A stretch of DNA of 43,085 nucleotides from Sphingomonas sp. (lineage in GTDB: Bacteria; Pseudomonadota; Alphaproteobacteria; Sphingomonadales; Sphingomonadaceae). Shown here one piece after another: positions 7,703 through 15,277 of this stretch. The translations under genes were made by a program, and so were the position numbers. The DNA is taken from assembly GCF_025362505.1 (NCBI RefSeq), contig NZ_JANYGG010000116.1, positions 1-43,085 of the forward strand, written 5' to 3'. The notes under the pieces were generated by a model. It was not told the DNA's origin and did not search any database. It worked only from the letters and a program-made list of their open reading frames with translations. Positions within the stretch are counted from its first letter, which is position 1. The number at the start of each line of letters is the position of its first letter.

Positions 7703-8476
7703 TCATCCACTTCGGGCCTTGATGCGCAGTGCATCCCAGCTGGCATCGCCATGCCAGCCGCCATCCACCGGCAGGCTCACACCGTTGATGAAACCGCTGC
7801 TTTCCCCGGCCAGGAAGACAATTGCCGAGGCAATGTCGTCGGGACTGGCAAAGCGGGCCATCGGTACCCGGTTGATGATGTCCTGATCCGAATAGGATCC
7901 CGAGCCCTGATCGGCGACGTCCATTTCCGTTTTGATCCAGCCCGGGCAAACCGCGTTGACCCGCACCCCGCGCCCGCCCCACTCGGCAGCGAGTGTGCGC
8001 GTCAAGCCGATCAGGCCATGTTTGGAGGCATTGTAGGCGGCGCGGTGGATCACCCCGCCGAGTCCGGCGATCGAGGCGACATTGACGATACTGCCGCTAC
8101 CCCGCGCCAGCATCTGCCGGCCAAACGCCTGCGAAAGCAGGAACGGCCCTTGCAGATTGACCGCCATGACCGTCTGCCACTGCTCGAGGCTGGTCGTCTC
8201 GGCCGGTGCGATGCAGCTAATCCCCGCATTGTTGACCAGCACGTCTGCCGCGCCGTCGCTCGCGGCAACGCAGGCGGCGAGCTCTGCGATAAAGTCCGCA
8301 GACGCTATATCGCCACTTATTCCCTCGGCGCTGAGACCCTCCTCGCGCAAGCGGTCCACCAGTGTATCGAGCGGCTGGCGATCGGTCAGCACGACATGAT
8401 AGCCGCTGCGCGCCAGCATCTGGGCCGTTACCAGACCAACACCCTGAGCGGCTCCTGTGACCACGGCTGTCTTCAT
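7703..8476 (-). CDS. short-chain dehydrogenase/reductase (SDR family)
   Basis: 257-residue classical SDR oxidoreductase. Visible motifs are the cofactor loop TGAAQGVG (7-14), Asp32 after the second strand (suggesting NAD over NADP), NNAG at 82-85, Ser135, and the catalytic pair Tyr148-x3-Lys152 (YNASK). The C-terminus has the usual GVSLPVDGGW. The ATG at 8476 has AGGAG seven bases upstream and is chosen over a GTG one codon earlier. It is transcribed toward the hydrolase gene, 33 bp from it tail to tail. The substrate is unknown; sphingomonad SDRs of this type act on many alcohols and ketones. Confidence 0.9.
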   Translation of the reverse strand: MKTAVVTGAAQGVGLVTAQMLARSGYHVVLTDRQPLDTLVDRLREEGLSAEGISGDIASADFIAELAACVAASDGAADVLVNNAGISCIAPAETTSLEQWQTVMAVNLQGPFLLSQAFGRQMLARGSGSIVNVASIAGLGGVIHRAAYNASKHGLIGLTRTLAAEWGGRGVRVNAVCPGWIKTEMDVADQGSGSYSDQDIINRVPMARFASPDDIASAIVFLAGESSGFINGVSLPVDGGWHGDASWDALRIKARSG

Positions 8477-8554
8477 CACTGCGCTCCTGCTGGCATATGC
8501 TCCTTGCGGCAGCCTTAGCGCGGGCGAATGGTGAGTCTAGCGCAGGCAGGCCGG

Positions 8555-8675
8555 CTGTTGAAAGCAGGACGTATGTCTGCTCGTCAGCCTACCTCGACTT
8601 CTTCACGGCATGCTCCTTCTTCAAACAGGATCACAATGCCGGAAAACTAACCTTCAAACTGGCTGAAAAATCAGG
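8555..8675 (-). pseudogene. decayed start of an IS3-type OrfA with its leader
   Basis: On the minus strand an AAGGAG site (8613-8618) precedes ATG at 8611. After a TG insertion the codons resemble the IS3 OrfA opening M-P-K-K-S-R-F-x-D-E-Q (here ATGCCG, two extra bases, AAGAAGTCGAGG, then GACGAGCAG). The similarity stops within about 20 codons. The preceding CCTGATTTTTCAGCC (about 8663-8677) may be the element end. I see nothing else coding in 8519-9017 apart from the promoter next to the ArsR gene. The call rests on pattern memory and is tentative. Confidence 0.4.
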
Positions 8676-8966
8676 GAGGACGTCATCTTCGACATGCCAC
8701 CTGCCGCCCTTCACGCCGTATCCGCTCATTCCCAGCCCCTCGGATTGCACCGTCGACTCAGTCGTGCCGTAGCAAAAGCGATGACCTGTGCGGCTAGCAG
8801 ATGCCGGTAGGTGCGATTGGCGAGAACGGTCAGGCGGCCAGTCACCTAGGCCATCGCCCCGTACAGCGCGAGTGATGACCGTCAGCGAAGACAGGCGCGC
8901 CCGAGGTGCTGGGCAGGGTCACCGGATGGCGATGGCGGAGCGCAGAGCTTGGCGCGACGGTGAGCC

Positions 8967-8995
8967 TTGACAATAATTAAGCAATCTCTAAATTA
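8967..8995 (+). promoter_or_regulatory. probable promoter and ArsR-type operator of the sulfide operon
   Basis: TTGACA at 8967-8972 is a consensus -35 box. An AT-rich inverted repeat TAATTAAG-N6-CTAAATTA (8974-8981 and 8988-8995, one mismatch) follows immediately and covers the -10 region. It ends 22 bp before the first ATG of the ArsR-family gene. AT-rich dyads overlapping the -10 box are the known target type for BigR/SqrR repressors. The block is strikingly AT-rich against the local background. Confidence 0.6.
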
Positions 8996-9017
8996 GGATT
9001 ATCTTATAAAAAGAGCG

Positions 9018-9362
9018 ATGGTCATGATACCTCCCAAACTCGCCCGATTTGCGGGTCAGGCTGCCGAAGCAGTCGCCGTGCTCAAATCGATTGCGCACGA
9101 AGGCCGGCTATTGGTGCTTTGTTATCTGAGCGAGGCTGGTGAGCTGTCGGTCGGAGAGCTTGTCGATCGGATCGGTCTCAGCCAATCGGCCCTGTCCCAG
9201 CATCTCGCCAAGCTTCGTGCCGAAGGACTGGTCGCGACCCGCAAGAGTTCGCAGACGGTTTATTATCGAATCGCGGAGCCGCGGGTGCTCGCCCTCCTCG
9301 CCACTCTTCATGACCTCTACTGCCCGGCACTCGGCCGTGCTGAAAGCGGAGCCCAGATATGA
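9018..9362 (+). CDS. bigR: ArsR-family persulfide-sensing repressor, BigR/SqrR type
   Basis: 114-residue winged-helix repressor. The HTH (VGELVDRIGLSQSALSQHLAKLRAEGLV, about 45-72) and wing (KSSQTVYYRI) are intact. Two cysteines, Cys35 (LLVLCYL) and Cys102 (LYCPAL), occupy the positions of the dithiol pair that forms a tetrasulfide bridge in SqrR/BigR when reactive sulfur is present; the spacing (67) is within one residue of SqrR. No ArsR-type metal motif (ELCVCDL) is present. It is the first gene of a six-gene operon of sulfur functions, and its stop overlaps the next start (ATGA). It most likely represses this operon until sulfide or persulfide accumulates. The start could also be the ATG at 9024. 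Confidence 0.88.
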   Translation: MVMIPPKLARFAGQAAEAVAVLKSIAHEGRLLVLCYLSEAGELSVGELVDRIGLSQSALSQHLAKLRAEGLVATRKSSQTVYYRIAEPRVLALLATLHDLYCPALGRAESGAQI

Positions 9363-10285
9363 CAGACACCCCCATCGCCAATGCGACCGCCCTGGTCGAT
9401 GCGGTCATGCGCGGATCGATTCACGCACCGCAGGTCACGGCGTTCTTCGACGAGCCGACCTTTACCATCAGCTATGTGGTCAGCGATCCCCTGACCAGGC
9501 AGGCGGCGGTCATCGACAGCGTGTGGAACTTCGACCACGCGTCGGGCCGGACCAGCTTCGCGTCGGCCGATGCGATCATCGCCCATGTCGAGGCCGAACG
9601 GTTGACGGTGGCCTGGATCCTCGAGACCCACGCTCACGCCGATCACTTGTCGGCGGCGCCCTATCTTCAGGAGAAGCTGGGCGGGAAGCTCGCCATCGGG
9701 CGCAACATTACCACGGTCCAGAACGTCTTCGGAAAAGTCTTCAACGAGGGCACCGAGTTTGCCCGCGACGGTTCGCAGTTCGATCGCCTGCTTGATGACG
9801 GCGATACGCTAATGATCGGCGGGATCCCGCTGATCGCGCTTCACGTCCCCGGGCACACCCCGGCCGACATGGCCTATGTCGTCGGCGACGCGCTGTTCAC
9901 CGGCGATACGTTGTTCATGCCCGACTATGGCTCGGCGCGGTGCGATTTCCCCGGCGGTAACGCGCATCACCTCTACCGCTCGGTCCGCCGCCTGATGCAG
10001 CTGCCCGACGCCACGCGCGTATTCCTATGCCATGACTACAAGGCACCGGGCCGCGACGACTATGCCTGGGAGACCACCATTCTGGCCGAGCGTACCGCCA
10101 ACGTCCACATTCATGAGGGGGTTAGCGAGGACCAGTTCGTGGCGATGCGGACGACACGCGACGCGACGTTGTCGATGCCCAAGCTCATCCTGCCCGCGCT
10201 TCAGGTCAACATTCGCGCAGGGCACTTGCCCCCGCCCGAGGAAAATGGCGTTCGCTACCTCAAGCTGCCGCTCGACCTGCTGTGA
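9359..10285 (+). CDS. blh: Blh/ETHE1-like persulfide dioxygenase
   Basis: 308-residue metallo-beta-lactamase fold protein that should oxidise glutathione persulfide to sulfite with O2, using one iron. The metal motif HAHADH is at 91-96, with later ligands in [10 protein letters not shown] and the [19 protein letters not shown] segment typical of ETHE1/Blh proteins, then FLCHDY. In Xylella and Agrobacterium the Blh protein carries an additional N-terminal DUF442 domain as I recall; here that domain is a separate gene three positions downstream. The start overlaps the bigR stop (ATGA), and the stop overlaps the next start (TGATG). Confidence 0.92.
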   Translation: MTDTPIANATALVDAVMRGSIHAPQVTAFFDEPTFTISYVVSDPLTRQAAVIDSVWNFDHASGRTSFASADAIIAHVEAERLTVAWILETHAHADHLSAAPYLQEKLGGKLAIGRNITTVQNVFGKVFNEGTEFARDGSQFDRLLDDGDTLMIGGIPLIALHVPGHTPADMAYVVGDALFTGDTLFMPDYGSARCDFPGGNAHHLYRSVRRLMQLPDATRVFLCHDYKAPGRDDYAWETTILAERTANVHIHEGVSEDQFVAMRTTRDATLSMPKLILPALQVNIRAGHLPPPEENGVRYLKLPLDLL

Positions 10286-10722
10286 TGCTCGGTGCCTTTC
10301 CTTCCGCCCAGCCGCTGCACGGACTGATCGGCGGCCTGCTGATCGGGCTTGCCGGGGCGCTAATGCTGCTGGGGCTCGGCCGCATTGCCGGCGTGTCGGG
10401 CATCGCCGCGCGGGCGAGCGGGCTCGGCGGTGAGATGCCGTTGGGGACGGCGTGGGCTTTCCTGTCTGGGCTACCCATCGGAGCGTTGCTGATTGCGCGC
10501 ACGACCGACTGGCAGCCTGCAGACTTCACCACAATGCCATTGCTAATCGCAGCCGGACTTCTCGTCGGGTTTGGCACGCGCCTCGGCAGCGGCTGCACCA
10601 GCGGGCATGGCGTCTGTGGGATCAGCCGGCTGTCGCAGCGATCGCTTGTCGCCACCGCGACCTTCATCACCGCGGGAGTGGCTACGGTGTTCGTCCTTTC
10701 GCACATCGGAACCGGCCGGTGA
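10285..10722 (+). CDS. YeeE/YedE family membrane protein, first half-transporter
   Basis: 145-residue integral membrane protein of the YeeE/YedE (DUF395) sulfur transport family. It has about four hydrophobic segments and the signature [21 protein letters not shown] (near residues 94-114), whose cysteine is the family's sulfur-handling residue. Full-length YeeE has two such halves; here they are two adjacent genes. The start is ATG at 10285 (TGATG overlap with blh; a GTG one codon earlier is possible), and the end overlaps the second half gene. It probably moves thiosulfate or sulfide-derived sulfur across the inner membrane. Confidence 0.88.
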   Translation: MLGAFPSAQPLHGLIGGLLIGLAGALMLLGLGRIAGVSGIAARASGLGGEMPLGTAWAFLSGLPIGALLIARTTDWQPADFTTMPLLIAAGLLVGFGTRLGSGCTSGHGVCGISRLSQRSLVATATFITAGVATVFVLSHIGTGR

Positions 10723-11171
10723 GCGCGGCACGCCGCCTGATCCCGGCGCTTGCGGCAGGGACGCTGTTCGGCGCCGGGCTTACTGTTTCGGGCATGACCG
10801 ACCCGCAGCGTGTGCGTGGTTTCCTCGACCTGTTCGGGCAATGGGATCCGACGCTCGCCTTCGTCATGGGCGGAGCAGTGCTCGTCATGGCCGTCGCCTG
10901 GCGCCTGCGAAGGCAAATGGGGCACCCGCTGTTCGCCGAGAAGTTCGTCCTTCCCGGCCGCTCGGACCTCGACGTCCGGCTGATCAGCGGTTCCGCGCTG
11001 TTCGGCATCGGCTGGGGCCTTGCGGGGCTGTGCCCGGGTCCAGCGATCGCCTCGCTCGCCCTCACCCCCGCCGCGGTCCTGCCGTTCGTTGTGGCGATGC
11101 TTGCCGGCATGGCGATCCATCGCCTGCTGCCCCGCTCCACTCCCTCCCTGATGCAAAAAGGTGCCGCATGA
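10719..11171 (+). CDS. YeeE/YedE family membrane protein, second half (DUF6691-type)
   Basis: 150-residue membrane protein starting from GTG at 10719, which overlaps the previous stop as GTGA. It has the second-half signatures [20 protein letters not shown] and [16 protein letters not shown], the latter with the conserved CPGPA cysteine. Together with the preceding gene it would make a heterodimeric sulfur transporter. A longer reading frame upstream lies over the first half gene in another phase and is not coding. The end overlaps the DUF442 gene (ATGA). Confidence 0.88.
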   Translation: MSAARRLIPALAAGTLFGAGLTVSGMTDPQRVRGFLDLFGQWDPTLAFVMGGAVLVMAVAWRLRRQMGHPLFAEKFVLPGRSDLDVRLISGSALFGIGWGLAGLCPGPAIASLALTPAAVLPFVVAMLAGMAIHRLLPRSTPSLMQKGAA

Positions 11172-11581
11172 ATTTGAAGCCCCTATCCCCCGACCTGTCG
11201 GTGACACCGCAGATCGAGATCGCTGAGGTCGCCGACCTTGCCGCGTGCGGGTTCAAGTCGATCATCGGCAATCGCCCCGAAGGCGAGGGGCCCGACCAGC
11301 CGGCGTGGTCCTCGCTCGTCGCCGAAGCCGAGCGACACGGGATGTCGGCCCGCCAGATCCCGGTGGTTCCCGGGCAGATCGGCGCCGACGACGTGGAATG
11401 CTTCGCCGATGCGCTGCGCGACTTGCCGATCCCGATCGCCGCTTTCTGCCGGACCGGGACTCGCTCGGCGATGCTGTGGGGACTGGCCAATCCGGACGGA
11501 TTGAGCGTCGACGAGCGGATCGCCGTCGCCGCCGCTCAGGGCTATGACCTCGCACCGCTGCGCGACCGGATGGAACGCTGA
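11168..11581 (+). CDS. TIGR01244/DUF442 sulfurtransferase- or phosphatase-like protein
   Basis: 137-residue single-domain protein of the Blh-associated DUF442 (TIGR01244) family, with the fold of dual-specificity phosphatases and an active loop CRTGTRS (Cys94). Conserved family features GFKSIIGNRPEGE and VVPGQI are present. In several bacteria this domain is fused to the persulfide dioxygenase, where it is proposed to transfer sulfane sulfur. Here it is free but translationally coupled on both sides (ATGA and TGATG). It probably feeds or relieves the dioxygenase. The precise reaction is not established. Confidence 0.88.
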   Translation: MNLKPLSPDLSVTPQIEIAEVADLAACGFKSIIGNRPEGEGPDQPAWSSLVAEAERHGMSARQIPVVPGQIGADDVECFADALRDLPIPIAAFCRTGTRSAMLWGLANPDGLSVDERIAVAAAQGYDLAPLRDRMER

Positions 11582-12360
11582 TGCTCACCACCTTCCAAAT
11601 GATTCTCGGCGCTCTGTCCGGTAGCCTCGTCGGCTTCTCGCTCGGACTGGTAGGCGGCGGGGGATCGATCCTCGCGGTGCCGCTGATGGTTTATCTCGTC
11701 GGCATCAAGAACCCCCATGTCGCAATCGGGACCAGCGCACTGGCAGTTGCCGCGAACGCCGCCATCGGGCTCATCAACCATGCCCGGCAACGCACAGTCG
11801 TCTGGCGTTGCGGGCTGATGTATGCTGCCGCCGGCATCGCCGGTGCCTTCGCTGGTTCAACCGCCGGCAAGGCGTTCGACGGGCAGCGCCTGCTGTTCCT
11901 GTTCGCGATCGTGATGGTCGTCGTCGGGATCCTCATGCTGAGGGGACGCCGCAACGTCGGGGTCGAGGGTGCTGCGTGCGACCGGACAAACGCGCCCAAG
12001 GTCCTGTCCTTTGGGCTGGGCACGGGACTCTTCTCGGGCTTTTTCGGGATCGGCGGGGGCTTCCTGATTGTTCCCGGCCTCGTCGCATCGACCGGCATGG
12101 CGATGATCAATGCGGTCGGCACCAGCTTGGTAGCAGTCACCGCCTTTGGCCTCACCACCGCGCTTAACTACGCGGGCTCAGGCCTGATCGACTGGACACT
12201 AGCTGCGGTGTTCGTTGCTGGCGGCATCGTCGGTAGCCTGGCTGGCACACGGGCTGCCAAGCGGCTTTCGACCGGCGGCCATCTGACCAGCGTCTTCGCC
12301 GCGCTGATATTCCTCGTAGCCGCCTACATGTTGTGGAAAAGCGCGGCGGCTATCTTCTGA
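11581..12360 (+). CDS. TauE/SafE family sulfite/anion exporter
   Basis: 259-residue polytopic membrane protein with about eight hydrophobic segments. It has the two family repeats: SLGLVGGGGSILAVPLMVYLVG near the N-terminus and LFSGFFGIGGGFLIVPGLVA in the second half. As the last gene of the persulfide operon it most likely removes sulfite made by the dioxygenase, an inference from context. Its ATG shares a base with the upstream stop. Confidence 0.9.
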   Translation: MLTTFQMILGALSGSLVGFSLGLVGGGGSILAVPLMVYLVGIKNPHVAIGTSALAVAANAAIGLINHARQRTVVWRCGLMYAAAGIAGAFAGSTAGKAFDGQRLLFLFAIVMVVVGILMLRGRRNVGVEGAACDRTNAPKVLSFGLGTGLFSGFFGIGGGFLIVPGLVASTGMAMINAVGTSLVAVTAFGLTTALNYAGSGLIDWTLAAVFVAGGIVGSLAGTRAAKRLSTGGHLTSVFAALIFLVAAYMLWKSAAAIF

Positions 12361-12713
12361 AGTAAACGGGCCGGTTTGCCGACAGCAGCCCCATCAGCGG
12401 CGATCTGACAAACGGAACGAGGACCTACGAATTGTCTTTTCGCAGGACAAAATAACGGCGGTTGCCACCTTTTCATTGCGGTACCGGACATAAGACTGCG
12501 ACCGTTTCAGACCGGAAAATAGCGGAAACGGTCAACCCAGCCATGAGCCAACGTTGTTTGCTTTTCGCGAACCGATGACGGCTTTCAGGCGCGACCATTG
12601 TGACCGGCAACGACCGATACTGGGCGCAAATCTACCGGACGGCTTAATTTCGCAGATTGTAGCCCCGACCGGTTTTAGCTTGGAGCGCACAGAAAACTGG
12701 TATTCTCTCCTAG
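12361..12713. other. non-coding stretch after the sulfide operon
   Basis: No gene is supported here. A 9-bp inverted repeat GACCGTTTC (12500-12508) and GAAACGGTC (12525-12533) is the only structure seen, with no T-run. The sequence stops abruptly at the IS5-type fragment beginning near 12714, so part of it may be debris of a deleted element. Confidence 0.5.
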
Positions 12714-12855
12714 GGCCGCAACGCCATCGAGCGGATGTTCTGCCGCCTCAAGGACTGCCGACGCCTCGCTACCCGCTACGACAAACTCGCCGCCAATTTC
12801 CTCGGCAACATCCACCTCGCCGCCACCATCATCTGGTGGTTATGAGTCTTGGCCC
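12714..12855 (+). pseudogene. IS5-type transposase C-terminal fragment with element end
   Basis: The frame 12714-12845 reads RNAIERMFCRLKDCRRLATRYD, then KLAANFLGNIHLAATII and WWL, stop, the standard end of IS5-group DDE transposases (N-x-I-E-R-x-F-x-x-L-K is the last catalytic block). Everything upstream of the block is missing. The last ten bases, to GGCCC at 12855, are shared with the second copy and probably form the element end. The 157 bp between this end and the S9 peptidase stop hold no gene. Confidence 0.8.
12771..12855 (+). repeat. 85-bp perfect inverted repeat, left copy
   Basis: This stretch is identical, base for base, to the reverse complement of 18441-18525. It covers the last 25 codons of an IS5-type transposase plus the element end. 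The copies face inward and enclose the S9 peptidase and the TonB receptor genes. Confidence 0.95.
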
Positions 12856-13012
12856 TAGAGTGCCGATGCGCATAGCGGACATTCAACGATGATACGGTCC
12901 CTGGCTGCTTTGCGGCCAACTCTCGTCGTTTAGAGCGGTAGTTGCTACACCCGAAAGCCGCCGAACAAACCATAGCGGGGGCAACGATTTTCTTGATGCG
13001 CCGGTTGACTTC

Positions 13013-15157
13013 TCACAGCCCCCCATGCCCGTCGTACCATGCCAACCATCGCCGCATCCGGTCTGCCAGGAAGCTCGGTCGTTTGAGGCCGTGAAATTCT
13101 CCGGGATAGATCACTAACTCGGCGGGGATATTGCGGCTTTTCAGTGCCTGATACATCTGCTCGGAATTGAGCAGCGGCACGTTGAAGTCCTTCTCGCCGC
13201 CCATGAACAAGGTGGGCGTGACGATGCGGTCGTTGTGATAAAAGGGATAGCTGACCTTGAGCCATTTATCCATGTTCGCCCATGGCGTTCCCAATTCGGC
13301 TTCATAATCGCGGATATATTGGTCGGTGCCATAGCCGGCGAGCGCGTTGCCGATGCTGGCGCCACTGACCGCCGCCTTGAAGCGCGTGTCGGAGGCGATC
13401 AAATAGTTCGTCAGCATCGCTCCGTATGACCAGCCGCCGACGTAGAGTCGCCCCGGATCGGCGATCCTGCGTGCGACCGCATCGTCAACGGCAGCCAATG
13501 CATCGGGCACAGCCGGCCCGCCCCAGTCGCCGAACAAGGCCTTGGCGTAGGACTCGCCGCGTCCGGTGCTACCGCGGGGATTGGTCGAAACGACGGCGTA
13601 ACCGTGCCCGGCAAAGATCTGCCAGCTCATGTTGAAGCCGGCGTCGAATTGCGCCTGCGGCCCGCCGTGGTTGAAGAGCACGGTCGGCAAGGGTTTGGCC
13701 ACGGCGCCGGGCGGGATGACGAGAAAACCGTGCACCGACGTGCCGTCTTTCGAAGTGAGCACCGTACGGGTAACAGGCGCGATGGCGACGTCCCGGAGCC
13801 ACGCGTCGTTATGATGGCTGAGTTGGCGCAATGCGCCGCCGCGCTCGACCGCGTAGACTTCGGGCGGTGCCGACGGTGTGCTCACCAGCACCGAAAGCGC
13901 GTCGCCCTTTGCGCGCGATGGCGCCGAAAATACGCGAAAGCCATCCGCCACCGAGCGCACCGTGCCCCCCGCCGCGCCGACCTGCGCGATGCGCACCGTC
14001 TCGTCATCCTCGACCATGAAGCGGATCGACTTGCCATCGGCGCTCCAGACGGGATCGGAGACGTTGCGGTCGAGCGCGGGGGTCAGTACGGTTGGCACGC
14101 CTCCGTTGGCTGGAACCACCGCCAGCGTGTGGACACCATAGGAAAATAGCTGCGGGGGCCCACCCTGCAGGTAGGCGATGCGGTTCCCGTCGGGGCTCCA
14201 CGCCGGATAGCTCGACCATTCGGGCGAATTATCGGCGCCGCTGAAGGTCGTGAGGCTGTGCGGCTCGACCGGGGCAGAAGCGACCGCGGCCAGATAAAGA
14301 TTGCTGTCATAGTTTCTATCGGGATCGACGTCGCGGTGCGAGGTGAACGCAATGCGCGTGCCGTCGGGAGACCATGCCGGCAGCTGCTCGTCAAAGTCAC
14401 CTGTCGTCAGTCGTCGCGCGACATGCGTGGCGATGTCATAGATCCACAACCGCTGGCGGCGGGTCCGCAGGTAGCCGTCGATGTCTTGTTTGAACTGGAA
14501 GCGATCGATGACGATCGGCTTTGGCTTCTCGTCATCATGCTTCTTTGTCTCGGCCTCCTCGGCACGACCTCGCGCGGCTGGCAAGGCGACCGACGGATCG
14601 GTAATAAGCGGGCTCGCGGTGCCCGGCTTGGCCGGGGAAGGCGTCGTCGTATCGGCATCAGAATCGGCATCGGCTTTTTTGTCAGGGTCGGGATCCAGCA
14701 CGACCAACGCGATCGTCCTGGAATCGGGCGACCAGGCGATGTCGCTGACCGATCCAATGATTCCGGGCAGGCGCGCGCCTTCGCCCCCAGCGCGATCCAT
14801 CAGCCACAGCTGGTCGGCATCGTGCGCATCGCCTCGCGACGAAATGAAGGCGAGAAAGCGACCATCCGGACTGAAGCGCGGCTTGGCTTCGCTTTCGCCC
14901 TTGCGGCTGGTTAGCTGGACGGTGCGGCTGCCGTCCCAGCGCGCCATCCACAAATGCGAGTTGGTCTTGTCGCCCTTCACGTCGGTGGCCGACACGGTGT
15001 AGGCGACCCAAGTCCCGGTGGGATCGACCTGCGGATCGGCGACACTCTTGACCATCGCGATATCGTCGGGCCCGATTGGCCGGGTGCCAGCGAGCGCTGT
15101 TCCAGCCAGCAGCAGCGAAACCACCAGCGAACTGGCAAGCGTCCTTGGTCGGGGCAT
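13013..15157 (-). CDS. S9 family prolyl oligopeptidase / dipeptidyl aminopeptidase, secreted
   Basis: 714-residue exported serine peptidase. The signal peptide is residues 1-24 (LLLAGTALAG). An N-terminal beta-propeller with TolB-like repeats (SPDGRFLAFIS, SPDSRTIALV, SPDGTRIAF) spans about 30-430. A C-terminal alpha/beta hydrolase domain follows with nucleophile Ser577 (GGWSYGAM), Asp657 (GEKDFNVPL) and His689 (GEFHGL). A low-complexity acidic segment rich in Asp and Ala lies near residue 170. The frame opens 34 codons earlier, but ATG 15157 has AAAGGAAA upstream and starts the signal peptide. The gene follows a TonB receptor on the same strand (120 bp gap), suggesting peptide digestion coupled to uptake. 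That link is inferred. Confidence 0.93.
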   Translation of the reverse strand: MPRPRTLASSLVVSLLLAGTALAGTRPIGPDDIAMVKSVADPQVDPTGTWVAYTVSATDVKGDKTNSHLWMARWDGSRTVQLTSRKGESEAKPRFSPDGRFLAFISSRGDAHDADQLWLMDRAGGEGARLPGIIGSVSDIAWSPDSRTIALVVLDPDPDKKADADSDADTTTPSPAKPGTASPLITDPSVALPAARGRAEEAETKKHDDEKPKPIVIDRFQFKQDIDGYLRTRRQRLWIYDIATHVARRLTTGDFDEQLPAWSPDGTRIAFTSHRDVDPDRNYDSNLYLAAVASAPVEPHSLTTFSGADNSPEWSSYPAWSPDGNRIAYLQGGPPQLFSYGVHTLAVVPANGGVPTVLTPALDRNVSDPVWSADGKSIRFMVEDDETVRIAQVGAAGGTVRSVADGFRVFSAPSRAKGDALSVLVSTPSAPPEVYAVERGGALRQLSHHNDAWLRDVAIAPVTRTVLTSKDGTSVHGFLVIPPGAVAKPLPTVLFNHGGPQAQFDAGFNMSWQIFAGHGYAVVSTNPRGSTGRGESYAKALFGDWGGPAVPDALAAVDDAVARRIADPGRLYVGGWSYGAMLTNYLIASDTRFKAAVSGASIGNALAGYGTDQYIRDYEAELGTPWANMDKWLKVSYPFYHNDRIVTPTLFMGGEKDFNVPLLNSEQMYQALKSRNIPAELVIYPGEFHGLKRPSFLADRMRRWLAWYDGHGGL

Positions 15158-15277
15158 CCGAATTTCCTTTGGTTCGATAGCGCAGCGTAAAAGATCGTCT
15201 GTTGATTGACGTCGTTGGGCCCGACGCGAACTGCGCCACGCTACCTTCGCGCCGGGCACCCCTCGGTCGCAAATGTT

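Noticed and set aside
12500-12533. 9-bp inverted repeat as terminator of the sulfide operon
   Set aside because: It lies 140 bp after the stop, has a 16-nt loop and no T-run, so the assignment is too weak.
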